A DNA stretch of 64,000 nucleotides from Sporosarcina luteola (GCF_023715245.1 NZ_JAMBNV010000001.1:2108001-2172000), one strand, 5' to 3'. Shown: positions 26,444 to 35,387, counted from the stretch's first letter. Numbers and translations: made by a program. Notes: generated by a model not told the origin, from the sequence alone.

Positions 26444-26476
26444 TCATTTCCCTCCATTCAGGGCCTGGTTTCATTT

Positions 26477-26505
26477 ATTGTATGCGAGGAGGCTGAGTAA
26501 AATGA
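26477..26505 (-). promoter_or_regulatory. Sigma-E/K-like sporulation promoter of prkA
   Basis: On the minus strand the -10-like CATACAAT (26477-26484) is preceded by TCATTTT (26499-26505) with a 14-base gap, about 35 bases before the prkA ATG. The -10 matches the sigma-E consensus and the CATAnnnT shape of sigma-K. No comparable sigma-A pair is closer. Match by eye only. Confidence 0.55.
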
Positions 26506-26538
26506 GACATATAAAACAAGCGGCTGTCTTGAAAAAAC

Positions 26539-26665
26539 GAAAATCGCAAGAACGGCTCCCTTTCCGCGGGCGTCGCCTCAGCCTCCTCGTCGCTCATTCT
26601 TCGCTACTGCGGGGTCTTCGGTCAACGCTGTTCCCGCAGGAGTGTCGCCTATTCTTGCGATTTTC
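26539..26665. mobile_element. 127-bp intergenic element with perfect 14-bp terminal inverted repeats (MITE-like)
   Basis: Arms GAAAATCGCAAGAA (26539-26552) and TTCTTGCGATTTTC (26652-26665) are perfect inverted copies. The interior is GC-rich (CCGCGGGCGTCGCC...CGCAGGAGTGTCGCC) and resembles intergenic sequences I have seen repeated in many Bacillaceae genomes. It has no ORF with a ribosome site. It fills most of the 310-base gap between prkA and the DUF1801 gene. Confidence 0.65.
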
Positions 26666-26753
26666 TATATATTTGTCAAAATAAAAACCGGCAAAGGAAC
26701 AAATTAATTCCTACGCCAGTCTCACTTAATAGACATATATAACAACCTATGGA

Positions 26754-27176
26754 TCAGTTTTCCGGATATGTTTTTCTCAGAAATGTAATGGATTGTTTGA
26801 TGAGCTGTTGCAAAACTTCGGTGTCGATATCGTCCACTTTATTAATGTACACACACGCTTTGCCTGATGTATGCTTCCCGAATTTGGCTAACAGCGCTTC
26901 GCGTTCAGAATCACCTGGAGCGAAATAGAGGCTGGTCTTCGCTTTGCGAGGTGAAAAGCCGACGAGCGGCGCGTCCCCTTCATGGCCCGTATTATAGACA
27001 TAATGATACGACCCGAAGCCAATGATGCTCGGTCCCCACATCTTTGCCTCATAGCCCGCCGTCTCCGTGAAGATGTCTAATAATCGATAAGCGTCCTCCC
27101 GCTTTTTAGGACTATCCACCGCTTCGATGAATTCAATGACACTGGCGTCCGTTTCCTTCGTTTTTAGCTTGTACAT
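26754..27176 (-). CDS. DUF1801 domain-containing protein (YdhG-like)
   Basis: 140 aa. DUF1801 pattern: KTKETDASVIEFIEAVDSPKKREDAYRLLDIF, the GFGSYHYVYNTG motif and SPRKAKTSLYFAPGD. The C-terminal GKHTSGKACVYINKVDDID is usual. It is an alpha/beta protein of the SufE/iron-sulphur-related YdhG superfamily whose function is unknown. AGAAGGGGAT precedes the ATG. It is transcribed toward prkA but separated by the repeat element. Confidence 0.82.
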   Translation of the reverse strand: MYKLKTKETDASVIEFIEAVDSPKKREDAYRLLDIFTETAGYEAKMWGPSIIGFGSYHYVYNTGHEGDAPLVGFSPRKAKTSLYFAPGDSEREALLAKFGKHTSGKACVYINKVDDIDTEVLQQLIKQSITFLRKTYPEN

Positions 27177-27323
27177 TGTTTTATCCCCTTCTCATAAGTC
27201 TGAATGATTCAAATGCTTGATATTGTACCGAACTTATACTAACGTTGGAAGCAAGGTAGCTCCTTTATTTTCCTACTACTTTAAAGCTTATCGGAACCTA
27301 GTGCAAAGCGGAAATAAATTATC

Positions 27324-27351
27324 TTGACTAGGAAGTTTTTTACTTTATAAT
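27324..27351 (+). promoter_or_regulatory. Sigma-A promoter of the polyamine operon
   Basis: TTGACT and a perfect TATAAT with a 16-base spacer, about 47 bases upstream of the speD TTG start. The 27177-27323 stretch upstream shows no gene. Confidence 0.75.
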
Positions 27352-27397
27352 TAGAATGATTTTGTCGATTTTGTCGAATAAAGGAGGGATATTCGGG

Positions 27398-28210
27398 TTG
27401 GAAAATAAGCTGAAGTTATACGGCTTTAACAACCTCACCAAAACACTTAGCTTCAACATCTATGATGTGAGCTATGCAAAAAGTGAGCGGGAACAAAAAG
27501 ATTATATTGCCTACATCGATGAGCAATACAATTCGGAACGGTTGACGAACATTCTTTATGATGTGACCGAGATCGTTGGAGCCCATGTATTGAATGTGAG
27601 CAAACAGGACTATGATCCACAAGGTGCAAGTGTCACCATCCTGATTACGGAGGAGACACTCCCTGTCGCTGTGATCGATGAATCGTGCAACCGCGGGGAA
27701 ATCGATATTTTGAAGACCCGGGATTCGGTTGTTGGCCATTTGGATAAAAGCCATGTCACCGTCCATACGTATCCTGAATATCACCCGGATAATTCGATCG
27801 CCACGTTCCGTGTCGATATCGAAGTATCAACTTGTGGTGAAATTTCCCCTTTGAACGCACTGGATTATCTGATTGGCAGCTTCGACTCTGATATCATTAC
27901 GACGGATTATCGCGTACGCGGTTTTACCCGTGATGATAAAGGGAAGAAATTATTTATGGACCATAAAATGACGTCGATTCAGGATTATATCGACAGTGAG
28001 ACGTTGCAGAAGTATGACGCCATCGATGTTAATGTATATCAATCAAATATTTTTCATACAAAGCTGCTGATCAAGGACATCAATTTACAAAATTACCTTT
28101 TCAATACGGATGTGTATGAAATACCTCCGAAAGAAAGGCTGAATATCACAAACAACCTACGTAAAGAGATGATTGAAATTTTCAGCGGTTCCAATATATA
28201 TGAAGAGTGA
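27398..28210 (+). CDS. speD: S-adenosylmethionine decarboxylase proenzyme, E. coli (class 1A) type
   Basis: 270 aa from TTG 27398, nine bases after AAGGAGGG; the frame opens earlier at 27356. It is close to E. coli SpeD throughout: KLKLYGFNNLTKTLSFNIYDVSYAK, DYDPQGASVTILI, the self-cleavage site HLDKSHVTVHTYPE (Ser becomes the pyruvoyl group), DIEVSTCGEISPLNALDYLI and DVNVYQSNIFHTKLL. Many Bacillales encode the short 1B form, so the long form is notable. It makes decarboxylated SAM for spermidine synthase. Confidence 0.95.
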   Translation: MENKLKLYGFNNLTKTLSFNIYDVSYAKSEREQKDYIAYIDEQYNSERLTNILYDVTEIVGAHVLNVSKQDYDPQGASVTILITEETLPVAVIDESCNRGEIDILKTRDSVVGHLDKSHVTVHTYPEYHPDNSIATFRVDIEVSTCGEISPLNALDYLIGSFDSDIITTDYRVRGFTRDDKGKKLFMDHKMTSIQDYIDSETLQKYDAIDVNVYQSNIFHTKLLIKDINLQNYLFNTDVYEIPPKERLNITNNLRKEMIEIFSGSNIYEE

Positions 28211-28220
28211 GAGGACGGTG

Positions 28221-29681
28221 TTGGACATTCTTTCACAACAGAAAGCCCCGATTATGGAGGCTCTAAACAATTACAAAAAGATGCGGGTCGTTCCTTTCGA
28301 TGTCCCCGGCCATAAACGTGGCAGAGGAAACGAGGAGCTGACCGCTTTTTTAGGTGAAAATTGCATGACGGTGGATGTCAATTCTATGAAGCCGTTGGAT
28401 AATTTGATTCACCCCGTTTCCGTCATCCGGGAAGCTGAGGAGCTGGCAGCCGAAGCTTTCGGATCGAAGCACGCCTTTTTCATGGTGAACGGGACGACTT
28501 CCGCTGTACAAGCGATGGTCATGACGGCGTGCAAGGCGGGCGAAAAGATCATTATGCCCCGAAATGTGCACCGCAGCGCCATCAATGCACTCATCCTGAG
28601 CGGAGCCATTCCTGTCTATGTCAATCCAGGCGTGAACAATGAACTTGGAATCCCTCTGGGTATGGCGGTGAAGGATGTTGAGAGGGCAATCCTCGAACAT
28701 CCTGACGCTAAAGCGATTCTTATCAACAACCCGACGTATTACGGTATCTGTTCGAATATGCAGGCGATTACTGATCTTGCCCATCGCCACGGAATGCTCG
28801 TCCTTGTTGACGAGGCGCATGGAACGCATTTTTATTTCAGTGACGACCTGCCTGCTTCCGCGATGTCTGTGGGCGCCGATATGGCTTCAGTGAGCATGCA
28901 TAAATCGGGCGGTTCATTGACCCAAAGCTCATTGTTGTTGATTAATAATGAAGTGAGCGAAGGATACACAAGACAAATTATCAATCTAACGCAAACGACG
29001 AGCGGCTCGTATCTGCTCCTCTCCTCCCTTGATATTTCACGGAAAAATCTCGCTTTGAATGGGCAGGAGATCTTCCGGAAAGTTGGAGAAATGGCACAGT
29101 ATACCCGCGAGGAAATCAATAAGATTAGCGGTTACTACGCTTTTTCGGATGAGTTGAAGAACGGCGATACAATTTTTGATTTCGATACGACAAAGCTTTC
29201 CGTCCATACACTTGAGCTAGGATTGGCAGGTGTCGAAGTGTATGACATTCTGCGGGATGAATATGATATTCAAATCGAGTTCGGGGACATCGGCAACATC
29301 TTGGCGTACATATCAGTCGGAGACCGCCGATTGGATCTCGAACGCCTCGTCTCGGCGCTCGCTGAAATCAAGAGACGCTACAGCAAGGACAAAGGCGGCT
29401 TGTTCGACCATGAATATATAACTCCTCAGGTCGTCTATACGCCTCAAAAAGCCTTTTATGCGCCGAAGGAGACGCTTCCTATAAACGATAGCGCCGGCCG
29501 TATTGCCAGCGAATTTGTCATGGCCTACCCGCCAGGCATACCGATTTTGGCTCCCGGGGAACGGATCACTCCTGAGATTTTGCAATACATCCAATACTGT
29601 AAGGATAAAGGAAGTTTCATGACAGGTACGGAAGATAGCAAAATCGAACATATCAATGTGCTGAAGGAGGCTGAGCAATGA
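28221..29681 (+). CDS. speA: Arginine/lysine/ornithine decarboxylase, fold-type I (SpeA-like)
   Basis: 486 aa from TTG 28221 with GAGAGGA upstream; earlier codons overlap speD. MRVVPFDVPGHKRGRG and the PLP-lysine segment SMHKSGGSLTQSSLL are the Bacillus SpeA signature. It decarboxylates arginine to agmatine, the substrate of the agmatinase encoded two genes on. The speD stop (28210) and this start are 10 bases apart. Confidence 0.92.
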   Translation: MDILSQQKAPIMEALNNYKKMRVVPFDVPGHKRGRGNEELTAFLGENCMTVDVNSMKPLDNLIHPVSVIREAEELAAEAFGSKHAFFMVNGTTSAVQAMVMTACKAGEKIIMPRNVHRSAINALILSGAIPVYVNPGVNNELGIPLGMAVKDVERAILEHPDAKAILINNPTYYGICSNMQAITDLAHRHGMLVLVDEAHGTHFYFSDDLPASAMSVGADMASVSMHKSGGSLTQSSLLLINNEVSEGYTRQIINLTQTTSGSYLLLSSLDISRKNLALNGQEIFRKVGEMAQYTREEINKISGYYAFSDELKNGDTIFDFDTTKLSVHTLELGLAGVEVYDILRDEYDIQIEFGDIGNILAYISVGDRRLDLERLVSALAEIKRRYSKDKGGLFDHEYITPQVVYTPQKAFYAPKETLPINDSAGRIASEFVMAYPPGIPILAPGERITPEILQYIQYCKDKGSFMTGTEDSKIEHINVLKEAEQ

Positions 29682-30529
29682 ACTTATGGTTCGTGGAAAA
29701 TCATTCGCCCAATGTCCAATTTTCGATGAAAGTCATTGAGCATCTTTACACAGGGAAAAGCGAATTTCAGAAGATCGATATATTAGAAACGGCGGAATTC
29801 GGGCGTGTCCTCACATTGGACGGTTTAGTCATGGTCACTGAGAAGGATGAATTCATTTATCACGACATGATCACCCACGTTCCGATGGCAACGAATCCCG
29901 ACATTAAGAAAGTTCTCGTCATCGGCGCCGGGGATGGAGGCACAATCCGGGAACTGACGAAATATGATTCGATCGAGCATATTGATATGGTAGAAATCGA
30001 CGAAATGGTCGTCGACGTGTGCCGGGAATTCCTTCCTCAAACCGCAAGCAAACTCGACGATCCGCGCGTTCATCTTCATTTCGAGGACGGCTTGAAATTC
30101 GTCCGTTCGAGAAATGATGAATACGATTTAATCATCGTCGACTCGACGGATCCATTCGGACCGGGGGAAGGCTTGTTCACAAGGGAATTTTACGGCAACT
30201 GCTATAAAGCACTGAATGAAGAAGGCATTCTTGTCAATCAACATGAAAGTCCTTTCTATGAAGAAGACGCGTTAGGCATGCAGCGGGCACATAAGCGGAT
30301 TATCGGGTTCTTCCCGGTGTGCGAAGTGTACCAATTGCATATTCCGACATATCCTTCGGGACATTGGCTGTTCGGTTTCGCCTCCAAAAAATATGATCCA
30401 ATCAGAGATTTGAATGCAGATGCTTGGAATCAGCTCGGCTTGGAAACAAAGTACTACAACACCGATATCCACGTCGGCTCATTTGCCTTGCCGAACTACG
30501 TAAAGGAGCAATTGAAAGATGTTGAATAA
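29678..30529 (+). CDS. speE: Spermidine synthase (aminopropyltransferase)
   Basis: 283 aa. Rossmann methyltransferase-like core with VLVIGAGDGGTIRELTKY, the gate/catalytic IIVDSTDPFGPGEGLFTREFY and an N-terminal beta cap (SPNVQFSMKVIEHLYTGKSEFQKIDI). It transfers the aminopropyl group of decarboxylated SAM to putrescine. The start overlaps the speA stop as ATGA and the stop overlaps speB by 11 bases, so the genes are coupled. Confidence 0.95.
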   Translation: MNLWFVENHSPNVQFSMKVIEHLYTGKSEFQKIDILETAEFGRVLTLDGLVMVTEKDEFIYHDMITHVPMATNPDIKKVLVIGAGDGGTIRELTKYDSIEHIDMVEIDEMVVDVCREFLPQTASKLDDPRVHLHFEDGLKFVRSRNDEYDLIIVDSTDPFGPGEGLFTREFYGNCYKALNEEGILVNQHESPFYEEDALGMQRAHKRIIGFFPVCEVYQLHIPTYPSGHWLFGFASKKYDPIRDLNADAWNQLGLETKYYNTDIHVGSFALPNYVKEQLKDVE

Positions 30530-31370
30530 AAATATCGAAACGTTCATTGGATGCGACAACGAATATAACGAATCAGGCATCGTCGTTTTCGGCGCCCCTT
30601 TTGATTCGACAACGTCATTCCGCCCGGGTACAAGATTCGCAAGCAAGGTGATGCGCGGTGAATCTTTCGGAATTGAGACATACAGTCCATATCAGGATAA
30701 AGATTTGGAAGACATCCCCGTGTATGACGGCGGAGATCTTGAGTTAAGTTTCGGGAACACGGAAAGGGCTTTAGGACAAATCGAAGAATACACGCGGAAA
30801 GTCGTGCAAGACGGCAAAATCCCTTGCATGATCGGCGGCGAGCATTTAGTGACGCTCGGATCGGTCCGTGCTGTCGCGGAACAATACCCTGATTTGCATA
30901 TTATTCAATTCGATGCCCATGCGGATTTGCGTGACCATTACCTCGACGAGAAACTATCGCATGCGACGGTCATCCACCGTGTATGGGATATCGTCGGTGA
31001 TGATCGGATCTTCCAATTCGGCATCCGCTCCGGAGACCGCAGCGAGTTTCAATGGGGCAAGGACCGTGTCTTCACGAATAAGTTCAATTTTAATGGACTG
31101 GAAGATATCGTTAATAGATTACAAGGGAAACCGGTTTATTTGACGATTGACTTAGATGTGTTAGATCCTTCCGTCTTCCCTGGTACTGGAACTCCCGAAG
31201 CTGGCGGAGTCAGTTTCATGGAATTATTACAAGCCATTTTGACAGTGAGCGACCTGAATATTGTAGGCTGTGATGTCAATGAGCTATCGCCGATTTATGA
31301 TCAAAGCGGTGTTTCTACTGCAGTTGCTTGTAAAGTGCTGCGCGAACTTTTATTGGCAATTCAAAAATAA
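30519..31370 (+). CDS. speB: Agmatinase
   Basis: 283 aa ureohydrolase. The binuclear Mn site is IQFDAHADLRDHYLDE, the SHATVIHRV loop and YLTIDLDVLDPSVFPGTGTPEAGG. It converts agmatine to putrescine plus urea, completing the arginine-to-putrescine route with SpeA. A 10-bp-plus overlap with speE fits an operon. Confidence 0.95.
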   Translation: MLNKNIETFIGCDNEYNESGIVVFGAPFDSTTSFRPGTRFASKVMRGESFGIETYSPYQDKDLEDIPVYDGGDLELSFGNTERALGQIEEYTRKVVQDGKIPCMIGGEHLVTLGSVRAVAEQYPDLHIIQFDAHADLRDHYLDEKLSHATVIHRVWDIVGDDRIFQFGIRSGDRSEFQWGKDRVFTNKFNFNGLEDIVNRLQGKPVYLTIDLDVLDPSVFPGTGTPEAGGVSFMELLQAILTVSDLNIVGCDVNELSPIYDQSGVSTAVACKVLRELLLAIQK

Positions 31371-31388
31371 TTATGGGTGGTGTTTTGA

Positions 31389-32588
31389 TTGGGTAAAGCG
31401 TTAATCATCGGAGCAGGTGGAGTAGCAAGTGTTGTTGTGCATAAATGTGTACAGGTACCTGACGTGTTTGAAGAAATTTGCATCGCGAGCCGTACAAAAT
31501 CGAAATGTGATGCGTTGAAGGAAAAGCTGGACGGCGGCCGCACAAAAATCCAGACAGCTCAAGTAGACGCGGACAATGTCGAAGAATTGGTTGAACTGAT
31601 TAACAGCTTCAAGCCGGACATCGTCATCAACGTCGCATTGCCATACCAAGACTTGACAATCATGGATGCGTGCCTAGAAACGGGCGTCCACTATTTGGAT
31701 ACAGCGAACTATGAGCCTCTCGATACGGCGAAATTCGAATATAAATGGCAATGGGCATACCGCGAAAAATTCGAGGAAGCAGGCCTTACTGCTATCCTAG
31801 GCTGCGGCTTCGACCCAGGCGTCACAGGCGTTTTCTCCGCATATGCGCAAAAGCACTATTTCGATGAAATCCATACGATCGATATCGTGGACGCGAATGC
31901 TGGAGACCACGGCTATCCATTTGCAACTAACTTCAACCCGGAGATCAACATCCGCGAAATTACAGCAAATGGCCGTTACTGGGAAAATGGGGAGTTCATC
32001 GAAACTCCGCCACTATCCGAAAAACGCGTATACGATCTGCCTGAAATCGGTCCGAAAGATGTATACCTTCTCTATCACGAAGAATTGGAGTCACTTGCAC
32101 AAAACATTACAGGCATCAAGAAAATCCGTTTCTGGATGACATTCTCTGAAAAATACTTGACGCATTTGAAAGTGCTTGAAAATGTCGGCATGACATCGAT
32201 TGAACCAATTGAATTCGAAGGCCAGCAAATCGTGCCTTTACAGTTCCTGAAGGCGGTTCTTCCTGACCCTGCTTCCCTAGGACCTCGCACAAAAGGTAAA
32301 ACGAACATCGGCTGTATTTTCCAAGGAACAAAAGATGGCGAAGAGAAGACGTATTACGTCTACAACGTATCCGACCACCAAGAATGTTATCGCGAAGTTG
32401 GATCCCAAGCAATTTCGTACACAACGGGCGTTCCAGCAATGATAGGCGCGATGCTCTTCCTTAAAGGTGAATGGAAAAAACCTGGCGTTTATAATGTTGA
32501 AGAGTTCAATCCGGATCCATTCATGGAAGCATTGAACGAATACGGTCTGCCTTGGCAGGAAGATTTCAACCCAGAGCTGATCGATTGA
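31389..32588 (+). CDS. Carboxynorspermidine/carboxyspermidine dehydrogenase (saccharopine dehydrogenase family)
   Basis: 399 aa from TTG 31389 with GGGTGGTG upstream. GKALIIGAGGVASVVVHKCVQ is the N-terminal NAD(P) motif, LGCGFDPGVTGVFSAYAQKHYFDEIHTIDIVDANAGDHGYPFATNFNPEINIREI is typical of carboxynorspermidine synthases, and ATNFNPEIN sets it apart from lysine-pathway members. It condenses aspartate semialdehyde with a diamine and reduces the imine. Its product feeds the decarboxylase encoded next. Confidence 0.9.
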   Translation: MGKALIIGAGGVASVVVHKCVQVPDVFEEICIASRTKSKCDALKEKLDGGRTKIQTAQVDADNVEELVELINSFKPDIVINVALPYQDLTIMDACLETGVHYLDTANYEPLDTAKFEYKWQWAYREKFEEAGLTAILGCGFDPGVTGVFSAYAQKHYFDEIHTIDIVDANAGDHGYPFATNFNPEINIREITANGRYWENGEFIETPPLSEKRVYDLPEIGPKDVYLLYHEELESLAQNITGIKKIRFWMTFSEKYLTHLKVLENVGMTSIEPIEFEGQQIVPLQFLKAVLPDPASLGPRTKGKTNIGCIFQGTKDGEEKTYYVYNVSDHQECYREVGSQAISYTTGVPAMIGAMLFLKGEWKKPGVYNVEEFNPDPFMEALNEYGLPWQEDFNPELID

Positions 32589-32605
32589 TAGGAGGTACGC
32601 AACAA

Positions 32606-33748
32606 ATGAAGTTGAATTTCGATCCACAAGCAGTCCCCTCCCCTTCGTATGTAGTCGATGAAGGATTGTTAATCAAAAATTTGGAACTGCTGAAGTCGAT
32701 TATTGACCGGACAGGCTGTAAAATTTTATTGGCCCAAAAAGGATTTTCAATGTTCTCCGTCTACCCACTCATTGGGCAATATTTAAACGGAGTGACATCA
32801 AGTGGATTATTGGAAGCGAAATTAGGATATGAAGAGATGGGAAAAGAAGTCCATACGTACTCCCCAGCATTCACAGAATCTGATTTTGAGGAAATCCTAT
32901 CGTACTCCGATCATCTCGTGTTCAACTCGTTTGATCAATGGAGACGTTTCAGAGATCAAGTGAAAAACTATCCAAAACCGATCGAATGCGGAATTCGGAT
33001 CAATCCCGAGTACTCGGAAATTGATGTGGATATGTATAATCCATGCTTCACTTTCTCCCGATTCGGCGTAACGCTAGAGAATTTCGAACCGGATGAGTTG
33101 GAAGGGATCAGCGGCTTGCATTTCCATACGATGTGCGAGCAGAATTCCGACACGCTTGCCCGTACGATTCAAGTCGTTGATGAAAAGTTCGGCAAGTATT
33201 TAAAAAACATGAAATGGATCAATTTCGGCGGCGGTCACCATATTACCCGTCCCGACTATGACATTGAGACACTAGTCGAATCGATTCTATTCATGAAGGA
33301 GAAATATGGACTTGATGTGTATTTGGAACCCGGCGAAGCAATCGCATTGAACACCGGCTTCCTTGTAACGACTGTGTTGGATACGTTGCATAACGGAATG
33401 CCGCTTGCCATTTTGGATACGTCGGCTTCATGCCATATGCCTGACGTTTTGGAGATGCCATACCGGCCAGAAATCGTCGGTGCAGGGCTGCCTAACGAAA
33501 AAACAATCACATACCGGTTTGGCGGACCAACTTGCTTGGCGGGGGATGTTATCGGAGATTACTCGTTTGATCACCCGTTAACTGCCGGGGATAGGCTTGT
33601 CTTCTGTGACATGGCCCATTATTCCATGGTGAAGAACAACACATTCAACGGGATGGAGTTACCTGCAATCGTACTGAATACTATTGCAGACGGTCCGAAA
33701 GTCATCAAGGAATTTGGTTATGAGGATTTCAAAGAACGTTTGTCATAA
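32606..33748 (+). CDS. nspC: Carboxynorspermidine/carboxyspermidine decarboxylase
   Basis: 380 aa from ATG 32606 with ATAGGAGGT upstream; the frame opens earlier inside the preceding gene. Fold-type III PLP enzyme: SPSYVVDEGLLIKNLELL, the lysine in ILLAQKGFSMFSVYPLI, GLHFHTMCEQNSD, MKWINFGGGHHITR and YLEPGEAIALNTGFLV. It removes the carboxyl group from carboxyspermidine to give spermidine. Last gene of the operon; a terminator follows. Confidence 0.92.
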   Translation: MKLNFDPQAVPSPSYVVDEGLLIKNLELLKSIIDRTGCKILLAQKGFSMFSVYPLIGQYLNGVTSSGLLEAKLGYEEMGKEVHTYSPAFTESDFEEILSYSDHLVFNSFDQWRRFRDQVKNYPKPIECGIRINPEYSEIDVDMYNPCFTFSRFGVTLENFEPDELEGISGLHFHTMCEQNSDTLARTIQVVDEKFGKYLKNMKWINFGGGHHITRPDYDIETLVESILFMKEKYGLDVYLEPGEAIALNTGFLVTTVLDTLHNGMPLAILDTSASCHMPDVLEMPYRPEIVGAGLPNEKTITYRFGGPTCLAGDVIGDYSFDHPLTAGDRLVFCDMAHYSMVKNNTFNGMELPAIVLNTIADGPKVIKEFGYEDFKERLS

Positions 33749-33751
33749 AAT

Positions 33752-33795
33752 AAAAGGGTTGCCCATGACTTGAAATTAAGTCTGGCAGCCCTTTT
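33752..33795 (+). terminator. Terminator of the polyamine operon
   Basis: Stem AAAAGGGTTGCC / GGCAGCCCTTTT (one G-T pair) with a four-T tract, starting three bases after the nspC stop. Confidence 0.85.
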
Positions 33796-33825
33796 ACTAT
33801 GCTGTTGATACTCGTTTTTTCACCA

Positions 33826-33963
33826 TTAAGGTGCACCGGTGAGTTTGCTTAAATCAGCAGAACCAAAGATGACTAATAACAATAAAATAATTAGAATGAC
33901 TATGTTTATGAATGAAGTCCCTGAAAAACCGGTCGTATTGTTACCTGTCGTGTTGCCGACCAT
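33826..33963 (-). CDS. 45-aa single-span membrane protein
   Basis: From ATG 33963 with GGATAGGAGAGATAA upstream. A Gly/Thr/Asn-rich N-terminus (MVGNTTGNNTTGFSGTS) is followed by one hydrophobic helix FINIVILIILLLLVIFG and a short tail. It lies 12 bases after the stop of the 99-aa gene on the same strand. The Gly/Asn-rich head plus single helix is reminiscent of small sporulation proteins, but that is only a guess. Confidence 0.6.
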   Translation of the reverse strand: MVGNTTGNNTTGFSGTSFINIVILIILLLLVIFGSADLSKLTGAP

Positions 33964-33974
33964 TCTTATCTCTC

Positions 33975-34265
33975 CTATCCTCTATTCATACGACTTTGAA
34001 TGCCTTCAAAAATTTCATCAATTGTAATATCTCCATTTTCACTTAAGAAATCAGCCATTTTATTACCATTTTTCGCTTCATCTTGGAAAGCACCGAGTAA
34101 TGTCACCGTAACAGTTGGGCTATTACGGAAAAGTATGACAGAATCCACTCGTAGCTTTCCTAATAATAGAAGTGATGCTGCAATGATTTCTAAGTCTTTC
34201 CCTTTTAATAAATCATTTAGTGTATACGCAGGATTTTGATTTCCATTATTATTTTTTTTATACAA
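33975..34265 (-). CDS. Small protein of unknown function, paired with a membrane peptide
   Basis: About 96 aa from TTG 34265 (AGAAGGAA eight bases upstream); GTG 34274 sits against that site. Sequence is LYKKNNNGNQNPAYTLNDLLKG, then a hydrophobic segment LEIIAASLLLLGKLRVDSVILF and a polar tail with EAKNGNKMADFLSENGDITIDEIFEGI. I recognise no domain. It appears to be cotranscribed with the 45-aa membrane protein. Confidence 0.55.
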   Translation of the reverse strand: MYKKNNNGNQNPAYTLNDLLKGKDLEIIAASLLLLGKLRVDSVILFRNSPTVTVTLLGAFQDEAKNGNKMADFLSENGDITIDEIFEGIQSRMNRG

Positions 34266-34372
34266 CTCAAACACTTCCTTCTAAGTGTGAGTGACATTCC
34301 CCATCCTATTTCATTGTATGAGAAGACTGTCAAAGAAGTGTGTACACTTATAGGTCACCCTCTCGTTTGAAC

Positions 34373-34415
34373 AAAAAACAGCCCGGAATTCTGCTATCGT
34401 AAGCAGCTCCGGGCT
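34373..34415 (-). terminator. Terminator of the stalk-domain gene
   Basis: Stem AGCCCGGA-n2-CTGCT / AGCAG-TCCGGGCT with a six-A tract on the plus strand (T-tract on the minus). Confidence 0.88.
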
Positions 34416-34424
34416 ATATAGTAA

Positions 34425-35387
34425 TTAATCGTTGCTAAGCAGCAATTCAAGAATGTCTTCAGACACGTATGTTTTATTGCCGCCAATCAACTCAGGCGCA
34501 ATGGTGAATTGTTGGAGGCTTTTATTGTAGCCGTACATTTTCTCACCGCGAGTGATTGTAAAAGAGACATTCCCTTTTGTGAGAAGTGCTCCATTGATTT
34601 TTGACTGGGAGAGCACATAATACCCGAGCTCTTCCGCAACTTTGCGCAACGGAATCATCTTCACGCCGTCTTTCATGTAATGGTCGCTTTCAATTATGTC
34701 ACTTATGGATTCTGGAATCTCCGGAGTTACAGGAGTTTCCTCTACTCCTTCACCCGTGCCCTCATCGGTCAATGGGTCAAGTGCGATAACTTTAGTAGGG
34801 GGCGTTTGTGGCGGCAAGCTTCTTGTCGTAATTGAATAAAACACGACCAATTCCTTGCCTTTCAACTCAGCCTTACTAATTTTCTTGCCCTCTTCGTTAA
34901 CGATTGTCGTCTCTTCCCCAATGTTCAGCTTCAGTTCTTTATCCAAGCTGAGGAAATCTGCATCGAATTTACTGACTTTGACGCTGCCCTGTTTTTCTTC
35001 ATCGATGACAAAGAAAAGTTCCGGTGTAATTTGCGCTGGATAAATCAAGATCATCGGCTTGTTTTTATCGTAATACGCTTCCACTTTCATGTCCTTTTTC
35101 AAGTCGGTCGGCTTCATGTCATTTGTCGTACCGCTATTGAATAGAAGTGTCTTGTCTTGAATGCGGAAAATCGTGATAAGACCTTGTTCATTTTCGACAG
35201 TTACCATCAGATCGTTATCCCTGTCCTCGATATTCGTAATAACCCCTATCGCTCTCACATACTCCGAAGCATCCTTCACTTCTTCTTTTTCCATTTGAAT
35301 CACGTCTTCGTTTGCCTGAACTGCAAAAGGTGTCCACGCGCTTCCTGCCAATAATGCGGTTAATGCAACTGCTCCAATTTTTTTCAT
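34425..35387 (-). CDS. Secreted protein with copper-amine-oxidase-N-like (stalk) domain
   Basis: 320 aa from ATG 35387, with AAGGAGAGAGAGATT upstream. Signal peptide MKKIGAVALTALLAGSAWTPFAVQA. Residues to about 170 are beta-rich with repeated GVITNIEDRDNDLMVTVENEQGLITIFR-like strands. After an acidic Pro-rich linker (DPLTDEGTGEGVEETPVTPEIPE) comes a stalk/CAO-N-like domain, MKDGVKMIPLRKVAEELGYYV, ending in GGNKTYVSEDILELLL. The family is extracellular; the role is unknown. Confidence 0.75.
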   Translation of the reverse strand: MKKIGAVALTALLAGSAWTPFAVQANEDVIQMEKEEVKDASEYVRAIGVITNIEDRDNDLMVTVENEQGLITIFRIQDKTLLFNSGTTNDMKPTDLKKDMKVEAYYDKNKPMILIYPAQITPELFFVIDEEKQGSVKVSKFDADFLSLDKELKLNIGEETTIVNEEGKKISKAELKGKELVVFYSITTRSLPPQTPPTKVIALDPLTDEGTGEGVEETPVTPEIPESISDIIESDHYMKDGVKMIPLRKVAEELGYYVLSQSKINGALLTKGNVSFTITRGEKMYGYNKSLQQFTIAPELIGGNKTYVSEDILELLLSND

